Positions 22,171 through 33,647 of a stretch of DNA of 64,000 nt are shown one piece after another. The stretch covers positions 94,991,741 to 95,055,740 of the forward strand of contig CM041465.1 in NCBI GenBank assembly GCA_023213395.1, given 5' to 3'. Below the pieces are notes generated by a model. It did not search any database. It was not told the DNA's origin and worked only from the letters and a program-made list of their open reading frames with translations. Origin of the DNA: Cycas panzhihuaensis. Its lineage: Eukaryota; Cycadophyta. A program made the translations under genes and the position numbers. Positions within the stretch are counted from its first letter, which is position 1. Each line of letters begins with the position of its first letter.

Positions 22171-22568
22171 TGATGGAAAATATACTTACAGGAGAACAGG
22201 TCAGAACATATATCAAATAACCATAAACCAGTATTACATCAATACATCAATGTGTCACAATCACAATAATATAAAGAACATGAAAGCCTTGTTGTTTAAT
22301 CCATTGTATCAATAATGAGCATTACAAATCTCCTCAAAGGTAGGCGGTGTCTAAAGACACCAGGGTTGTACACCCCACAATATAAATAGTTTTGGAGGAG
22401 GAGGGAAACTCCTCAACCCTTGAATTCAAATTAATAATAAAATAATACAACTTAACTCAAATGAAACTAATTCAACTTACCTTGACATGTTGAGTATCAC
22501 ATGTCTAAATTGAGGTGCACAATCCTAGTAGGTAAGAGGGAGTTGAGTGATGACATTACACTCCAACA
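22171..22568 (-). repeat. 5' LTR of element G
   Basis: This 398-bp LTR runs from TG to CA and is homologous in reverse complement to the LTRs at 55451-55859 and 61243-61641. Shared stretches include GAGGAGTTTCCCTCCTC and GTGTCTTTAGACACC. A PBS follows it in the minus-strand sense. Confidence 0.85.
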
Positions 22569-22573
22569 TTAAA

Positions 22574-23099
22574 TAGGGATGAGATAAGTGTTATTTAGAT
22601 ATGGGTTCCTTTATGGATTGTTACTAAACTAAATCTATATATTAAGGTGTACCATATGTATTATATGATAATAAGGAGAGAGGTCATCTTGAATGAATAA
22701 ATCAAGGTTATAGGTAGACCAATTCTACCTAGTAATTTCTCTCTTATCATTTGATGAATTTATATTCATTGTGAAGTGTTCTTAAAAGTTCCATATCTAA
22801 TCCCCAAATCTTATATCTTCAAATCTAATTACCTCTTGACTTACCCCAAGATCTTTTTAGTTAGTTACTACATAGTTGGTTGTCTATCATAAAGGCTCTT
22901 TGGGGTGCTTATATCCTTGTCAACTTAGACTTTTACTATAAAGTCTTTTAACTTCAAATATTCATGCTCATCTTCCAAATTAGGAAAGTTACATTTTTCA
23001 CGTGACATAGAAAATAATAAAGGCTTTATATCCCACTACATATTAATGATATTTAACCCATTTAATATGTCTTTTATGTTAAGCAAGGTAATGCATATG
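22574..23099 (+). repeat. Probable continuation of the copia H LTR, then unassigned sequence
   Basis: This is sequence directly after the target-site duplication of element G, so it is the continuation of the DNA before 18292. It contains ATAAGGAGAGAGGTC and a CTCTCTTATC stretch, as in the transcript-start part of copia LTRs. The end of the LTR could not be placed, and from about 22860 nothing is recognised. Confidence 0.4.
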
Positions 23100-23454
23100 T
23101 GAAATTTTTTAAACTATAATAATGCATTTTTAATAGCTAAGATCTTAATCATACATATATAAGCAAACATCAAAGAGCATAATACAAAGTATTTAGGGTT
23201 AACATGGGAAAACCCTTTTAAGAAAACACCCACATAAGAATACTATTTAACTATATTTCTTCTAATCTTGATTTATACACCCTCCTTGGTATGGTTAACA
23301 CATATTACAAATGCCACCTAGGGTTTTATATAACATCTCAAATTGTACATTAACCAATGGTTTCAACTCTTAGTATTTATACCCTTTGGATTAATATTAA
23401 TTAATCACCATTTAGTATTAATCATAAGTGATTAGCTTATAGTTCCACTCTAAT
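23100..23454 (-). repeat. Element E 3' LTR
   Basis: It aligns with 25378-25717 and is followed on the plus strand by the complement of a polypurine tract. Terminal CA has become TA on the plus strand. Confidence 0.75.
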
Positions 23455-25377
23455 ATCCCCTCTTAATATAAAAGTATTGATCCAATTTATAATTTGAAAT
23501 CTCTAACAAAGGATGGAATTATCCTTATTATCTTGTTTACATCTAACATATCGCCTCTCAAGGATAATTTCACTAGGCCTCCAAATTCACATAAATATAC
23601 CACTGATATATTTAATTTTGGTTTAGAATGAGTGGCATCTAATCTAAAGTCAATGGTAGTTCCATTAGTTATAGGTGTAAACTTCACTCATTCAAGTCTC
23701 CTTTAAATCACTCTTATTAATAATTAATATGCTTAGTTTTGAAAGGTACCATGAATCCACTTCTTTTATGACTTCTCTCTATGTAATACCTATATAAAAA
23801 GCTTTGAACCTATAGATGGGCTTATCACTTTCTCTTAGAACTACCTAAAGGCTACCTAATGATGGATTCTTTTGAATACCCATAATCTAGATCTTGAATG
23901 CATTAATGATAGATTAAGAAATGAGTTTTGATTATGTTTTGAAGGTTTGCACCCCTTCAAACACTACAGGATAGCACCCTAATATCTCAAACATAACTTT
24001 TATGCTTCATATATAAATTCAATGGTTTATACTAGTATCACATACTATATATGTAGTCTCACACTTCATGTGCATTGTCTCTTTACTCCATACCCAACTT
24101 TACATTCTCTAAATGCATAACACTACCCCTTACATGTATCATAATATTTTAAAATAAAAATTCATATTAATTCACATACCGACACACTTTTCAGAAAATA
24201 ACAAGTATATTGTTATCACTTAATCTAATATATGTATGAACCATCACACCACCTATAATGGCTTATAAATAGATATAACTTGTTATATCGTAATATATGT
24301 TCCAATTCTAAACAAGCTCTAAAATGAGATTTCATTAAGAAGAATTATTATATGATATCTCCATGTTAAAATAAGGCTTTAACATAGCTAATTAACATAT
24401 AGTCTCACCATAAATTTTTACGACATCAAATTATTTTCCATGTAGCTTTGTGTAATAAATACAACTTATAAATGAGCCAACAAACAAGATCTAAACTAGC
24501 TTTGTGTGACTTCCAATATGCTCAAAACCATCTCCACTCCTTGATGCTTGAAATCTACACTTTTAACTAGTGATTAAATTGCTCATTAATTAAGAATTTT
24601 TATTCCATCATGTAATGGCTTCCTCGAGAGAGATATAGGGATAACTTTTAAGGTATATGTGATTTTAAAAACACATGAAGATGAGCATTTAATAATTACA
24701 ATTATAACCTAAGTTTTATAAGCTTGGAGAAGAATATAATATTAATTATAAATCATTACATCTCCAATAAATTATTATACAACATGTTAGCATTCCTACT
24801 ATTATAAATAAAACAATAATCATTAAACAAGAGAGTTAGCTCAAGGGTAAGTATCTAAACATCTATAGATAGTAGAATGTATCAACACACTATAAACACT
24901 AGCTGAAAACCTTCTCAAATAAATCCAACCATACCTATAGAAGGTGCCAATAACTTTTTTTTATCTAAGAATAATATTTGATGCCTAACATATCTACATG
25001 TCCTTTAAATAGAGCCCAATATTCTTAGAATAAGCCCAGTGTAAACCATAATTATTATATCACCTTCAAATATAACTCAACAAGTTGAATTCCCAACTTA
25101 TCCAACTAGCCCTAGAAGACTTTAACACTAGTCTAACATATTCCAAATAGGGTAAAACATTTAATTATGATCATAGATAAGAGTGAAATCTCATTAAAAG
25201 ATGAATTTCACTTTTTTAATAACCATCACATAATTGTGATGCTCTTTTAGTTATTAGATAATATTAGAATTGTCACAAGTAAAGGATCTCACTAATGTTA
25301 TTAGGTAACCTTCGATCTTATCACCTCCACCTGACTATAACCTTATCTTTGTATGTTTGTTCAACTTTGATACCATA

Positions 25378-25717
25378 TGAAGAAATATGGAACTATAAGC
25401 ATGCATTTCTAAATAGCTAGAATCTTGATCATATATGTAAGCAAATATCAAAGAGCATAGTACACAATACATAAATTCAACATGGAATTTTTCTTTTAGA
25501 AAAAAATCCACATAAAAATAATAGTTGACTATATTTCTTCTAATCTTGATTGATATATCCTCCTTGATATGGTTGCAACATATTACAAATACCACATAGG
25601 GGTTTATAGTACATCTTAAATGGTGCATTAACCAATGGTTGTAACTTTTGATATTTGTGTTGTTTGACTTAATATTAATTAATCATCACTTAGCATTAAC
25701 CACAAACAACTCTAACA
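25378..25717 (-). repeat. Element E 5' LTR
   Basis: TG start at 25378 directly after the complement of a tRNA-Met-type PBS; it ends CTCTAACA. Confidence 0.75.
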
Positions 25718-25797
25718 ACATAGGACATCATCTTATTTTTTATAGATATATCAAATGTGTAATGACTTTATAGAGAAATTCATTACTATGTCATTAA

Positions 25798-26157
25798 TGT
25801 TAAGTAAAGTTATACCCATGGATTATTAAATTAATGTATTCTCTCTTTGATATACACTAAGGGGTCATAGTGTGCATAGTTCTTAATATTGCAGATCATT
25901 GGCTAACCAAGTAGCTCTTCAATTATGATTAGACAATTATAAGGTGGTGTGTATCTATAAATATATATTGATCTTTTATAATATAATTTGAAGATTACTA
26001 TTTCCCATAAGTATATTATATTTATTTATTTGTATATATTTGTTTATTTATTATTTTACTTATATGGATTCATAGTTCATAGACTTGTATATGTATGGTT
26101 ATAAATTTTAAACCAGTATTAGAGTTATCAATATTGGGTACATATTATTTTTTAACA
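25798..26157 (+). repeat. Element C 5' LTR
   Basis: TGTTAAG...TTTAACA, followed directly by the PBS TGGTATTAGAGCC. It aligns along its length with 32029-32389, including ATATATATTGAT and ATAATATAATTTGAA blocks. Confidence 0.8.
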
Positions 26158-26170
26158 TGGTATTAGAGCC
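26158..26170 (+). promoter_or_regulatory. Element C primer-binding site
   Basis: TGGTATTAGAGCC is one change from the initiator-tRNA-Met site TGGTATCAGAGCC and directly abuts the LTR. Confidence 0.75.
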
Positions 26171-27638
26171 CTAATTTAAGACTAGTTTAACCTCAAATAG
26201 GATATAAGACTATGAGTTTTTTCACATGTCGATGTATTTATTCAAAACTTGATTATAGATGCTATTTATGACTAATAAGAGGGGTTGCCTTATCTATCAA
26301 GTGAAGATCTACCGCAAGTTATGGAAGGTTTTTAACTACATTTTTGTAGGGTACTTAGAGCATGTTATTATCACGAATCTCAAAAGGACATTGATTTCTA
26401 AGCATTGAAGAAAATATAATTGAGAGCACTAGTGTTATAGCTATTTCAAGTTCTATAGAGGCTTATCACATGTTTTGATTCATTTTTGGGGTCTTTATAT
26501 GCATGTCTTACTGATGTGTATGTAGGTATTACATATATATATGAGAATAAGGATTTTGAAGTATTCTTAATCACCCTATTAAAGTTGTTAATGTGGTGGG
26601 TAAGACACTATTCTATCCTGTATCATGAGATGAAATGGCCATAATGGATGAGGGTTTTGTAGCATGTTTATTATAGAAAATGGTATATTGGCCTGTGTGA
26701 GGTACATTGATATGTTAGCATTTGATGTAGAGCTTGTTGTTCATAAGAGAACCTATATTTATGAAGAAATTCAACTTGCAATATGTGTATGCAATGAAGA
26801 GATTAGGTCCATTAGGGTTCTTTATTTATGGTGTACTAACCTGTTAGTAAGTTACAAGGTTATAAACTTAAGCTTGTGACTATTTTTTTAGCTTGAAAAT
26901 TCATTGAATGGTGTAGATCAATGTTTTATGATACCTCAATACCTGTTGTGTTTATTATGGCATGTTGATCCAAGGTTTTATCAACTAAAAATAAATGTAG
27001 GTTCCATGCTTTATTGGTAGCTATATTATTAAGAAAATAGTAAACTTTATTCACTTTTTAAATAAGTATCTTAGTGTTTTTCATATCTATGGGGTTATTA
27101 TAGCATGTAGATAATTATGTAGATGAGGAATATATGGTTTACTATGGCTTTTAAGAAGAAATAATTCATGTTTGGATTAGGCATTCTCCATGGAACTAAC
27201 CATTCTTTTAGAGTAAATAATCATTATTTCTCATATTTTTAGCATTATGGGGGGATGTTAGTCTAAGGTGAAGGAACATTTAGCCTCAAACTTATTATTT
27301 TCATTGACAATTTATTAATCAAATCAAGTTGCCCATGGCTTTGTATCGTTGAGTCACATGCAAGTCACCCATTGAAGTGGCAACTAAATTTTAAAAATTT
27401 TCATGTTATAATTTTATAACTTTAATAAAATGATATTAAAATATTTTTAAATATGTTTGAAATACACTTATCTCTCATAGGAAGTTATGTGGATGTTTAA
27501 TATAATCAAAATCTAATTTAAAAAAGGCTGAAATTTTAATTTTTAAGCTTTTTCACTTAAGAATGTGCTTATGCTTACTAAAATATTATTATCCTCTCAT
27601 ATAGTCTTAGAATTTAATTTTGTCAATTATATTAAAAA

Positions 27639-28181
27639 TGTTGGAATATGTGATTATTCTCACATATCTAATGTTTAATATAAGATTATGGACCTACACA
27701 ATGCCACATACAAAAGCATTAACTGATATAATAATGCATGATTATTTATGTACACATCCTACTGGATGATTAAAAAGGCTCAAAGATATTATAGGTTATT
27801 CATAAGGTGGAATATCTATAAATATATACACACACAATTTGAGAACTTGAGAGAGGCAGGGTTGAATTAAAGATATAATCACTTAAAGATCATTATAGAG
27901 ATGTTCTTAAGGACTCTAACCTTCTCCTATGATTTTTTCCACATTAGATTTTCTATGTATAAATTTGTTACCTCTTTTAGTAATAGTTTATGGTGCTTAT
28001 TACTTATTGATATGATATTAGTTTATGTTCATGATATTACTTCATATGTTGATCATACATTACATGAATTATGTACATAATTCTCATGATACATTATGAT
28101 TCATTATACTTCATTATTATGCTTCCACTATGCATGATGAGTACATTCTGACATGTTAGTAAAGTTAAATTTAAAATTTTA
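27639..28181 (+). repeat. Element D 5' LTR
   Basis: The 543-bp repeat is paired with 31020-31562; a PBS follows four bases later. Confidence 0.85.
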
Positions 28182-31019
28182 ATATGGTATTAGAGCCACA
28201 GTGAGAGCTTGGTTACTAGCCATGTTGTGAAAGATCTTATGGAGAAATTATAAAGAAGTTGATGCAAGATGTTATGTGAAATGAGCTAGTATCCCATCAG
28301 TAAATCTAAAACAAGTAGTAGATCTATATAAATAAAGTATGACATGATATTACTTTTTAACTAGCATTATAATAGATATTTAAAGCATAAAATAGGTATG
28401 TTATTTGGGCACCATGATATACGATATATTGATAGTTCAAAGGTAGTAGACAAAATAAGGTATAAATGGGAAAAGAATAATGCTTTAAGATAAATGATGA
28501 CTATGACCTGAAGAGATAGTATGGGCATGAGTAAATCATGGTAAATTATATTTCATTATCACTATTGAGGAGCTTAGGATTTTGAAGTGTATGCTTTCCC
28601 AAGTGCCACTATTATGAAAATGTTGCTACTAGATCTATGTATGACATAATGTAATCGTAGGAATAATATTCTATAAAGAGAGAAAATTAACGATGGATTA
28701 GTAAAGTTCCTGATCACCTTAGCTATCAAAGTATATTGAAGCATCCCTTCCCTTCACTATTGATATGTCATGTCACTATTTGACGGAGGTTGATTATACA
28801 TTTATTACCTTGTGAAAAAATATAAGAACCTTATACTCATGTTTTAGTAAAGCTCATCATAAATTGATGAATCTATAATGAGAAGGAGCTCACCCTAATA
28901 CTACATATCACATAAAGCCCTATTATGCCATAGTTATCTTTGGATGCTTTGCACCTCCATCATGAAGATATGATGGTTTTGAGTGCTATGAAAACTGTTA
29001 TATGGAGCTTGCCCCTACTGAGTTATGAGTGCTCTTTATGTGGTAACTTATGTAATGCCAGTGGTTGTAATCATGCCTATTTAAGGATTATAGTGATAAA
29101 GAAAATCATCATTATTAATATCTTCATATGAAAAAAAAGAGATCATTATATCTATCATTTATAGAGTGCCCATAGAGATTATGTTTGTGCATAAGATAAT
29201 TTATGTGCCACCTATCTACCTGTTGAAATTCTTATTGACATGAAGATAAAAATTTGGTTGATATACCAACAATTCAAGACATATCAAAAATGATCATTGA
29301 TTTAATTTTGTTATACATTGTTACATGAAATTTTTACAGGTAATTTGATCTTAGGCATTAAAGAATTATAATATAGTTACAAAATTAAATCAGTGGTTGG
29401 TTAGATAGAGGAGATAAGTGACCAACAACCTAATCTAAAAGGGGATAAAGTGTTTTTTTAAAGGACTGCATGAGTTTTTAGGACATACTATCATATTTTT
29501 TAACCTGAATTTTCATTCAAGTGTTTATGTCTAGAGCCATTAGTTGCACTGAAAAGAGAATTTTAAGATGGTCAAAATAATTGGTTATAAGATATATATT
29601 AGAGATTAGATGATAGAGATTTTAGTTGATAAACTTTACTAAAGTATTTTTGACATCATAAAAATTATATTATTTGAGATTTTTCAAATCTAATTTGGCA
29701 TATCTTGATATTTTTAAAGGTTTCCAATATCATGTTGATGCAAATTAATGATAGACAAAGAAAGAAAATAGAAGTTTCATTTAAAATAAAGATATTAAAG
29801 ATTCATTTATGACATTTTAAGGCTCAAAATTGATAAAAGATTAAAGATATTGAACATGTTTGGTAAAGATTTGATGTGGAAATCTCGTTACATATATTAG
29901 ACATAATGAAAATCCCCCTTGACACTTATCACATTTGGTTTACTAATATACAACACTATATTGAGAAAGGGCCCAATGTTTATTTTTTAAAGAGATGATG
30001 AGTTGATGATGTTATTTTCCATTTATTTATGAGACATAGCAATGTCTTATATATTATTTACTTGGTACCAAAATTAGTTATTAAGGAGTCTAGCTAATAT
30101 TAAATACATATTTATCAGTGAAAAATCTAACTTATTATATATGATAAGAGGTGTAGAAACATATTATTTACATTACCTTATTATAACTATCTTGACTTGG
30201 ATAGATGGTATGCCCTATTCCTAGGGTTAGTATGTTTAGTTTATTGATTTGTTGATATTAATGATATTTATTGGTTACCAAAAGTAAGTTATTAATATGA
30301 TTATGGATGGAGTAAGCACATAAGGTTATCTCATATACACGAGGCAAACAAAAGTTTATAAGCTACTCTTATACAACATATAGCAAGTGTTGTTATTCTT
30401 GTATGCAAAATGTGAGATATTCATGTTACTCTTATACAACATATTAACTTAACAATTAGTATTATTTCTTTTATTGGTGAACTACATACAAGAAATACAT
30501 CCTAGAGAACTAGTAATTATAGTAGTTGATTACCCATATATCTTAATAAATGATTATTGTTTTATATAAACATCAATAATTATTTTTATTTATGAGATTG
30601 ATGAGATAACAGGTTAAGAGTGTTGATTAATCACAACTTTACAGGTAAAGATATGAAGTTATTGAGGAGAAAACTTCATATAAATATGACAAGTGAAAGT
30701 CATGAATTAATATTGATTATTTGGTTGATTAATGATTAGTATATAGATTTATAGGTATTTTATAGGTGGATGATCATGGTTAATCATAGTTGGTCACTAA
30801 TGATTATAGTTAGCTATAGATGGTTACAAGTTAATTGCTTATAGGAGATAAGCACGATATTAACAGATTTATAGGTTATAGGTAAAACAACTTTATTTAG
30901 ATTAATACAAATTTGATATAGATTTATAGATTATAGTATATAAGAAAATCATAAAGATATTAAAGACCTAGGATAAAGATAAAAATTATAAATTGAAGAT
31001 AGTAAACACTAAGGAAGAG

Positions 31020-31562
31020 TGTTAGAATATGTGATCATTCTCACATATCCAATATTTTATATAAGATTGTGGGCCCACACAATCCCCCATATAAAAGTAT
31101 TAATAGATATGACAATGTATGAGTATTTATATATGCATATTATTGGATGATGAAAAAGCTCAAAAATATTATAGGTTATTCACGAGGTGATATATGTATA
31201 AATATGTATACACACCACTTAAGAACTTAAAAGAGGAAGGATTGACTTAGAGATATAATTATTTGAAGATCATTAAAAAGGAGTTCCTAAAGACTTCAAC
31301 CTTCTCCAATGATTTTCTTCACATTGAATTTTTCACATATAAATCTATTGTCTCTTGTGGTGATACTTTATAATTCTTATTACTTATTGATATATTATTA
31401 TTTTATGTTTATGATATTTACTTTATATGTTGATCATATAATACATGAATTATGTACATAACTTTGATGATATATTATAATTTATTACACTTCATTATTA
31501 TGCTTCCACTATGTATGAAGAGTATATTCTAACATGCCATTAGAGTTAAATTCAAAATTCCA
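31020..31562 (+). repeat. Element D 3' LTR
   Basis: The 543-bp repeat is paired with 27639-28181 and preceded by the purine tract AAGGAAGAG. It ends in CCA. Confidence 0.85.
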
Positions 31563-32028
31563 ATAGAAAAGATGACTCATGGGACTTTCTAATGAGTATC
31601 CATAAAATACGCTTTAGACATTTTTAAGGGTAGTTTTAATGGTTGAAAGTTTAAATATTGGTTTAGTAAAGTGTTAAATTAGAGCCTATGCCTAGAAAAA
31701 GAAGTGTTTTATTATATGTTATAGGTTAGATAACCATTTTTGTAGGTTTGTTTCTTAGTTTAATCGATGGGGCTAATATTTTTTAGCTAAGTTTTCTCCT
31801 AGAGGTGTCACCTCAACTAAGAGGAGACTAGAAATAGGAAAAATTAGAGTAAAGGGAGGTTGCTTAGTAGTCAAATATTAGTGATTCATGCATGTGAAGA
31901 CTATTCTAGAGGAATGGTAGGTACAATGGCTAGTTACACATATACTCTGGAAGATATTTAGCTTTTACATAGAACTAACATCATAATTGAAGTAGTTATG
32001 TGATAGGGATTAAATATTAAAGGGAGAA

Positions 32029-32389
32029 TTTTGGGTAATATTAAACCTATATATTATTAAATTAATTTATTTCCTCTTTGATATATACTAAGGGGTCATA
32101 TTATACATACTTTATTAATATTATATGTCATTATTTAACCAATTGGCTTATGAATTATGATTAAACAACCATGAAGTAGTGTATATCTATAAATATATAT
32201 TGATTTCTTATAATATAATTTGAATGTGATTATTTACCATAAGTATATTATATTTATATGATTGTATATATATATTTATTTATTATTTCACCAATATGGC
32301 TTTATAGTTCATAGTCTTAGGTATGTATGGTTATAGATTTTAATTTGGTATTAGAACCATCAATTCTAAGTGCATATTATTTTTCAACA
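32029..32389 (+). repeat. Element C 3' LTR
   Basis: It aligns with 25798-26157. The initial TG has become TT. It is preceded by AAAGGGAGAA and ends TCAACA. Confidence 0.75.
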
Positions 32390-32394
32390 CTTAA

Positions 32395-33050
32395 GAGGTT
32401 ACCACTCATTTTTCATGATGTTAACCAATGCTTTGATATACTCTTCTTTTGTAATATTCAAAGGCATGACTATCTCTCTTAGATTATGGGCTTCATACGA
32501 CAAGTCCCATAAATGGATAACTATCTTCATTTATCTTCAATGTATCTACTTCATAATTCTTATAATACTAGTTGCCCTATTGTAGCTCTATGTAGTTAGA
32601 ATAAAAGGCTAACATCTATACTAGAAGCTTTTTATTATAGAGGCTAAATTTATAAAGGTTTATATTTTTTTTTAATAGTGATGAAATTTCACTTGCATCC
32701 CTCATTATCTACATTATAGTCAAATGAATGTCAATACTTCCATAGTTATATCCTCCTACATAGATAAGTTATATTTCCTAATCATCTATTTCCTTTTGAT
32801 CTTTACTAATTTGATGTTTTATTTCTCCTTTTCCTATTTATAGAATCTTCCTTTAGGAAACCCCTTATTGGGGATTGTAGTTAAATCCACTTTAAATTCC
32901 TTAACTCTCATTATTATTAGAGCTAGGTTAGAGTGTATATTATACCTCTACTTTCTCCTCTCTTTGTAAAGATCATGTTTCTTTATTTATATATATCTAA
33001 GTCTTTGAGCAGAAAAGACTTAAGGACTCTTACTCCATAATCTTCTAGGT
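32395..33050. other. Unassigned sequence between elements
   Basis: No motif is recognised. On the minus strand 32560-32400 translates without stops to a stretch containing IVIHLWDLSYEAHNLRE, which looks like a protein remnant of unknown origin. The rest is AT-rich with no structure seen. Confidence 0.4.
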
Positions 33051-33642
33051 TGTTAGAATGTGACAAAAAATGGTTGGGAGGCTAAAATTTTGACATGTTG
33101 GCAGCGTGAGTTCCACCCTAAATCTTCCTTGGGGGGTTCCAAGGGGGCCGGGAGCCCCCATTGGCCAGGGGAGCCCCAAAAAATTAGCACTGGAAATTAT
33201 ATTAAATTGTAAAGAGAATCAGGGTCATTTGATAAAAATACCCTAGATTCTATGGTCAAGATTTGTACTATGTATGACCCACTTATGTAGCCCGATTTAG
33301 GGCATATTTCTTTATGTTGAGGTTGTTCAATGTACTATGAGTAGGGCAGCAGCTGCTTGTTGTTGCTGAGAGTACTCTACTACTAGTTATGTACATTATC
33401 TCCATTATGTGATAATAAAGATCAATACCTTTCCTGTGTAGATGTTTTCCTAGCACACTACTGGGGTTTTACCATGTTATATCGTGTGTACATTTTATGC
33501 TTGGCTTTCTTATTCATTTTATTATTTTATCTCTACTTTAAGAACTTACATGTAATTTTAGTTTTGATTCCTATAACTAGTTGCAAGAATAGTTTAGATC
33601 TTGGTGGCAGTTTCAGGGTATTGGGACCTTGTCATCTCAAAA
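33051..33642 (+). repeat. Probable solo LTR
   Basis: The segment starts TGTTAGAATGTG and is flanked on both sides by TAGGT (33046-33050 and 33643-33647), a perfect 5-bp duplication. It has GC-rich blocks near its start (GGGGGTTCCAAGGGGGCCGG), an AATAAA-type signal near 33414, and no coding sequence. No matching second copy lies in the window. The right end (CAAAA) is not a standard CA. Orientation rests on the TG start and the AATAAA only. Confidence 0.55.
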
Positions 33643-33647
33643 TAGGT

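Larger units (their letters stand above)
18292..22573 (-). mobile_element. Element G: LTR retroelement carrying captured host DNA
   Basis: A perfect 5-bp duplication TTAAA (18292-18296 and 22569-22573) bounds the insertion. On the minus strand the order is 5' LTR (22568-22171), three PBS-like sites, an AGATCT-rich leader, about 1.9 kb of foreign DNA and a conserved tail ending at 18297 in TG/CA. The LTR, leader and tail are homologous to element J (55451-61641), including CTAGTCATATGACCAATTTG (complement of 18958-18977, and 59425-59444) and GGAAGATGACTCATT (complement of 18601-18615, and 59786-59800). No gag or pol was found. The right end is a complete LTR, but the left end carries only about 39 bp of LTR-end sequence, so the ends are unequal despite the perfect duplication. 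Confidence 0.8.
23100..25717 (-). mobile_element. Element E: small LTR element without coding capacity
   Basis: Two direct repeats, 23100-23454 and 25378-25717, match along their length (for example ACTATATTTCTTCTAATCTTGATT and neighbouring blocks). On the minus strand the right copy is followed by TGGTATCAAAG (complement of 25365-25375), a primer-binding site. The left copy is preceded by a polypurine tract, TTAAGAGGGGA (complement of 23455-23465). This fixes the orientation. The 1.9-kb interior has no recognisable gag or pol, as in LARD/TRIM-type non-autonomous elements. One LTR has a roughly 20-bp difference near its end. Confidence 0.75.
27639..31562 (+). mobile_element. Element D: LTR element nested in element C
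   Basis: Two 543-bp LTRs (27639-28181 and 31020-31562) match along their whole length, starting TGTT-GAATATGTGAT. TGGTATTAGAGC at 28185 is the primer-binding site and AAGGAAGAG at 31011-31019 the polypurine tract. The 2.8-kb interior has long frames broken by stops; around 29650-31000 the plus-strand translation has a protein-like look but no motif that can be named. Flanks AAAAA and ATAGA are not a clear target-site duplication. It lies wholly inside element C, so it is younger than C. Confidence 0.8.
25798..32389 (+). mobile_element. Element C: LTR element, split by element D
   Basis: The LTRs are 25798-26157 (360 bp) and 32029-32389 (361 bp). TGGTATTAGAGC follows the first and the purine tract AAAGGGAGAA precedes the second. 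The flanks ATTAA (25793-25797) and CTTAA (32390-32394) agree at four of five bases, consistent with an aged target-site duplication. Without the nested element D its interior is about 1.9 kb (26158-27638 and 31563-32028) and shows no gag or pol motif. An open stretch at 26664-26879 has no recognisable domain. Confidence 0.8.

Noticed and set aside
23095-25722. A target-site duplication around element E
   Set aside because: ATATG and ACATA do not match; shifting the borders gives only a weak CATA.
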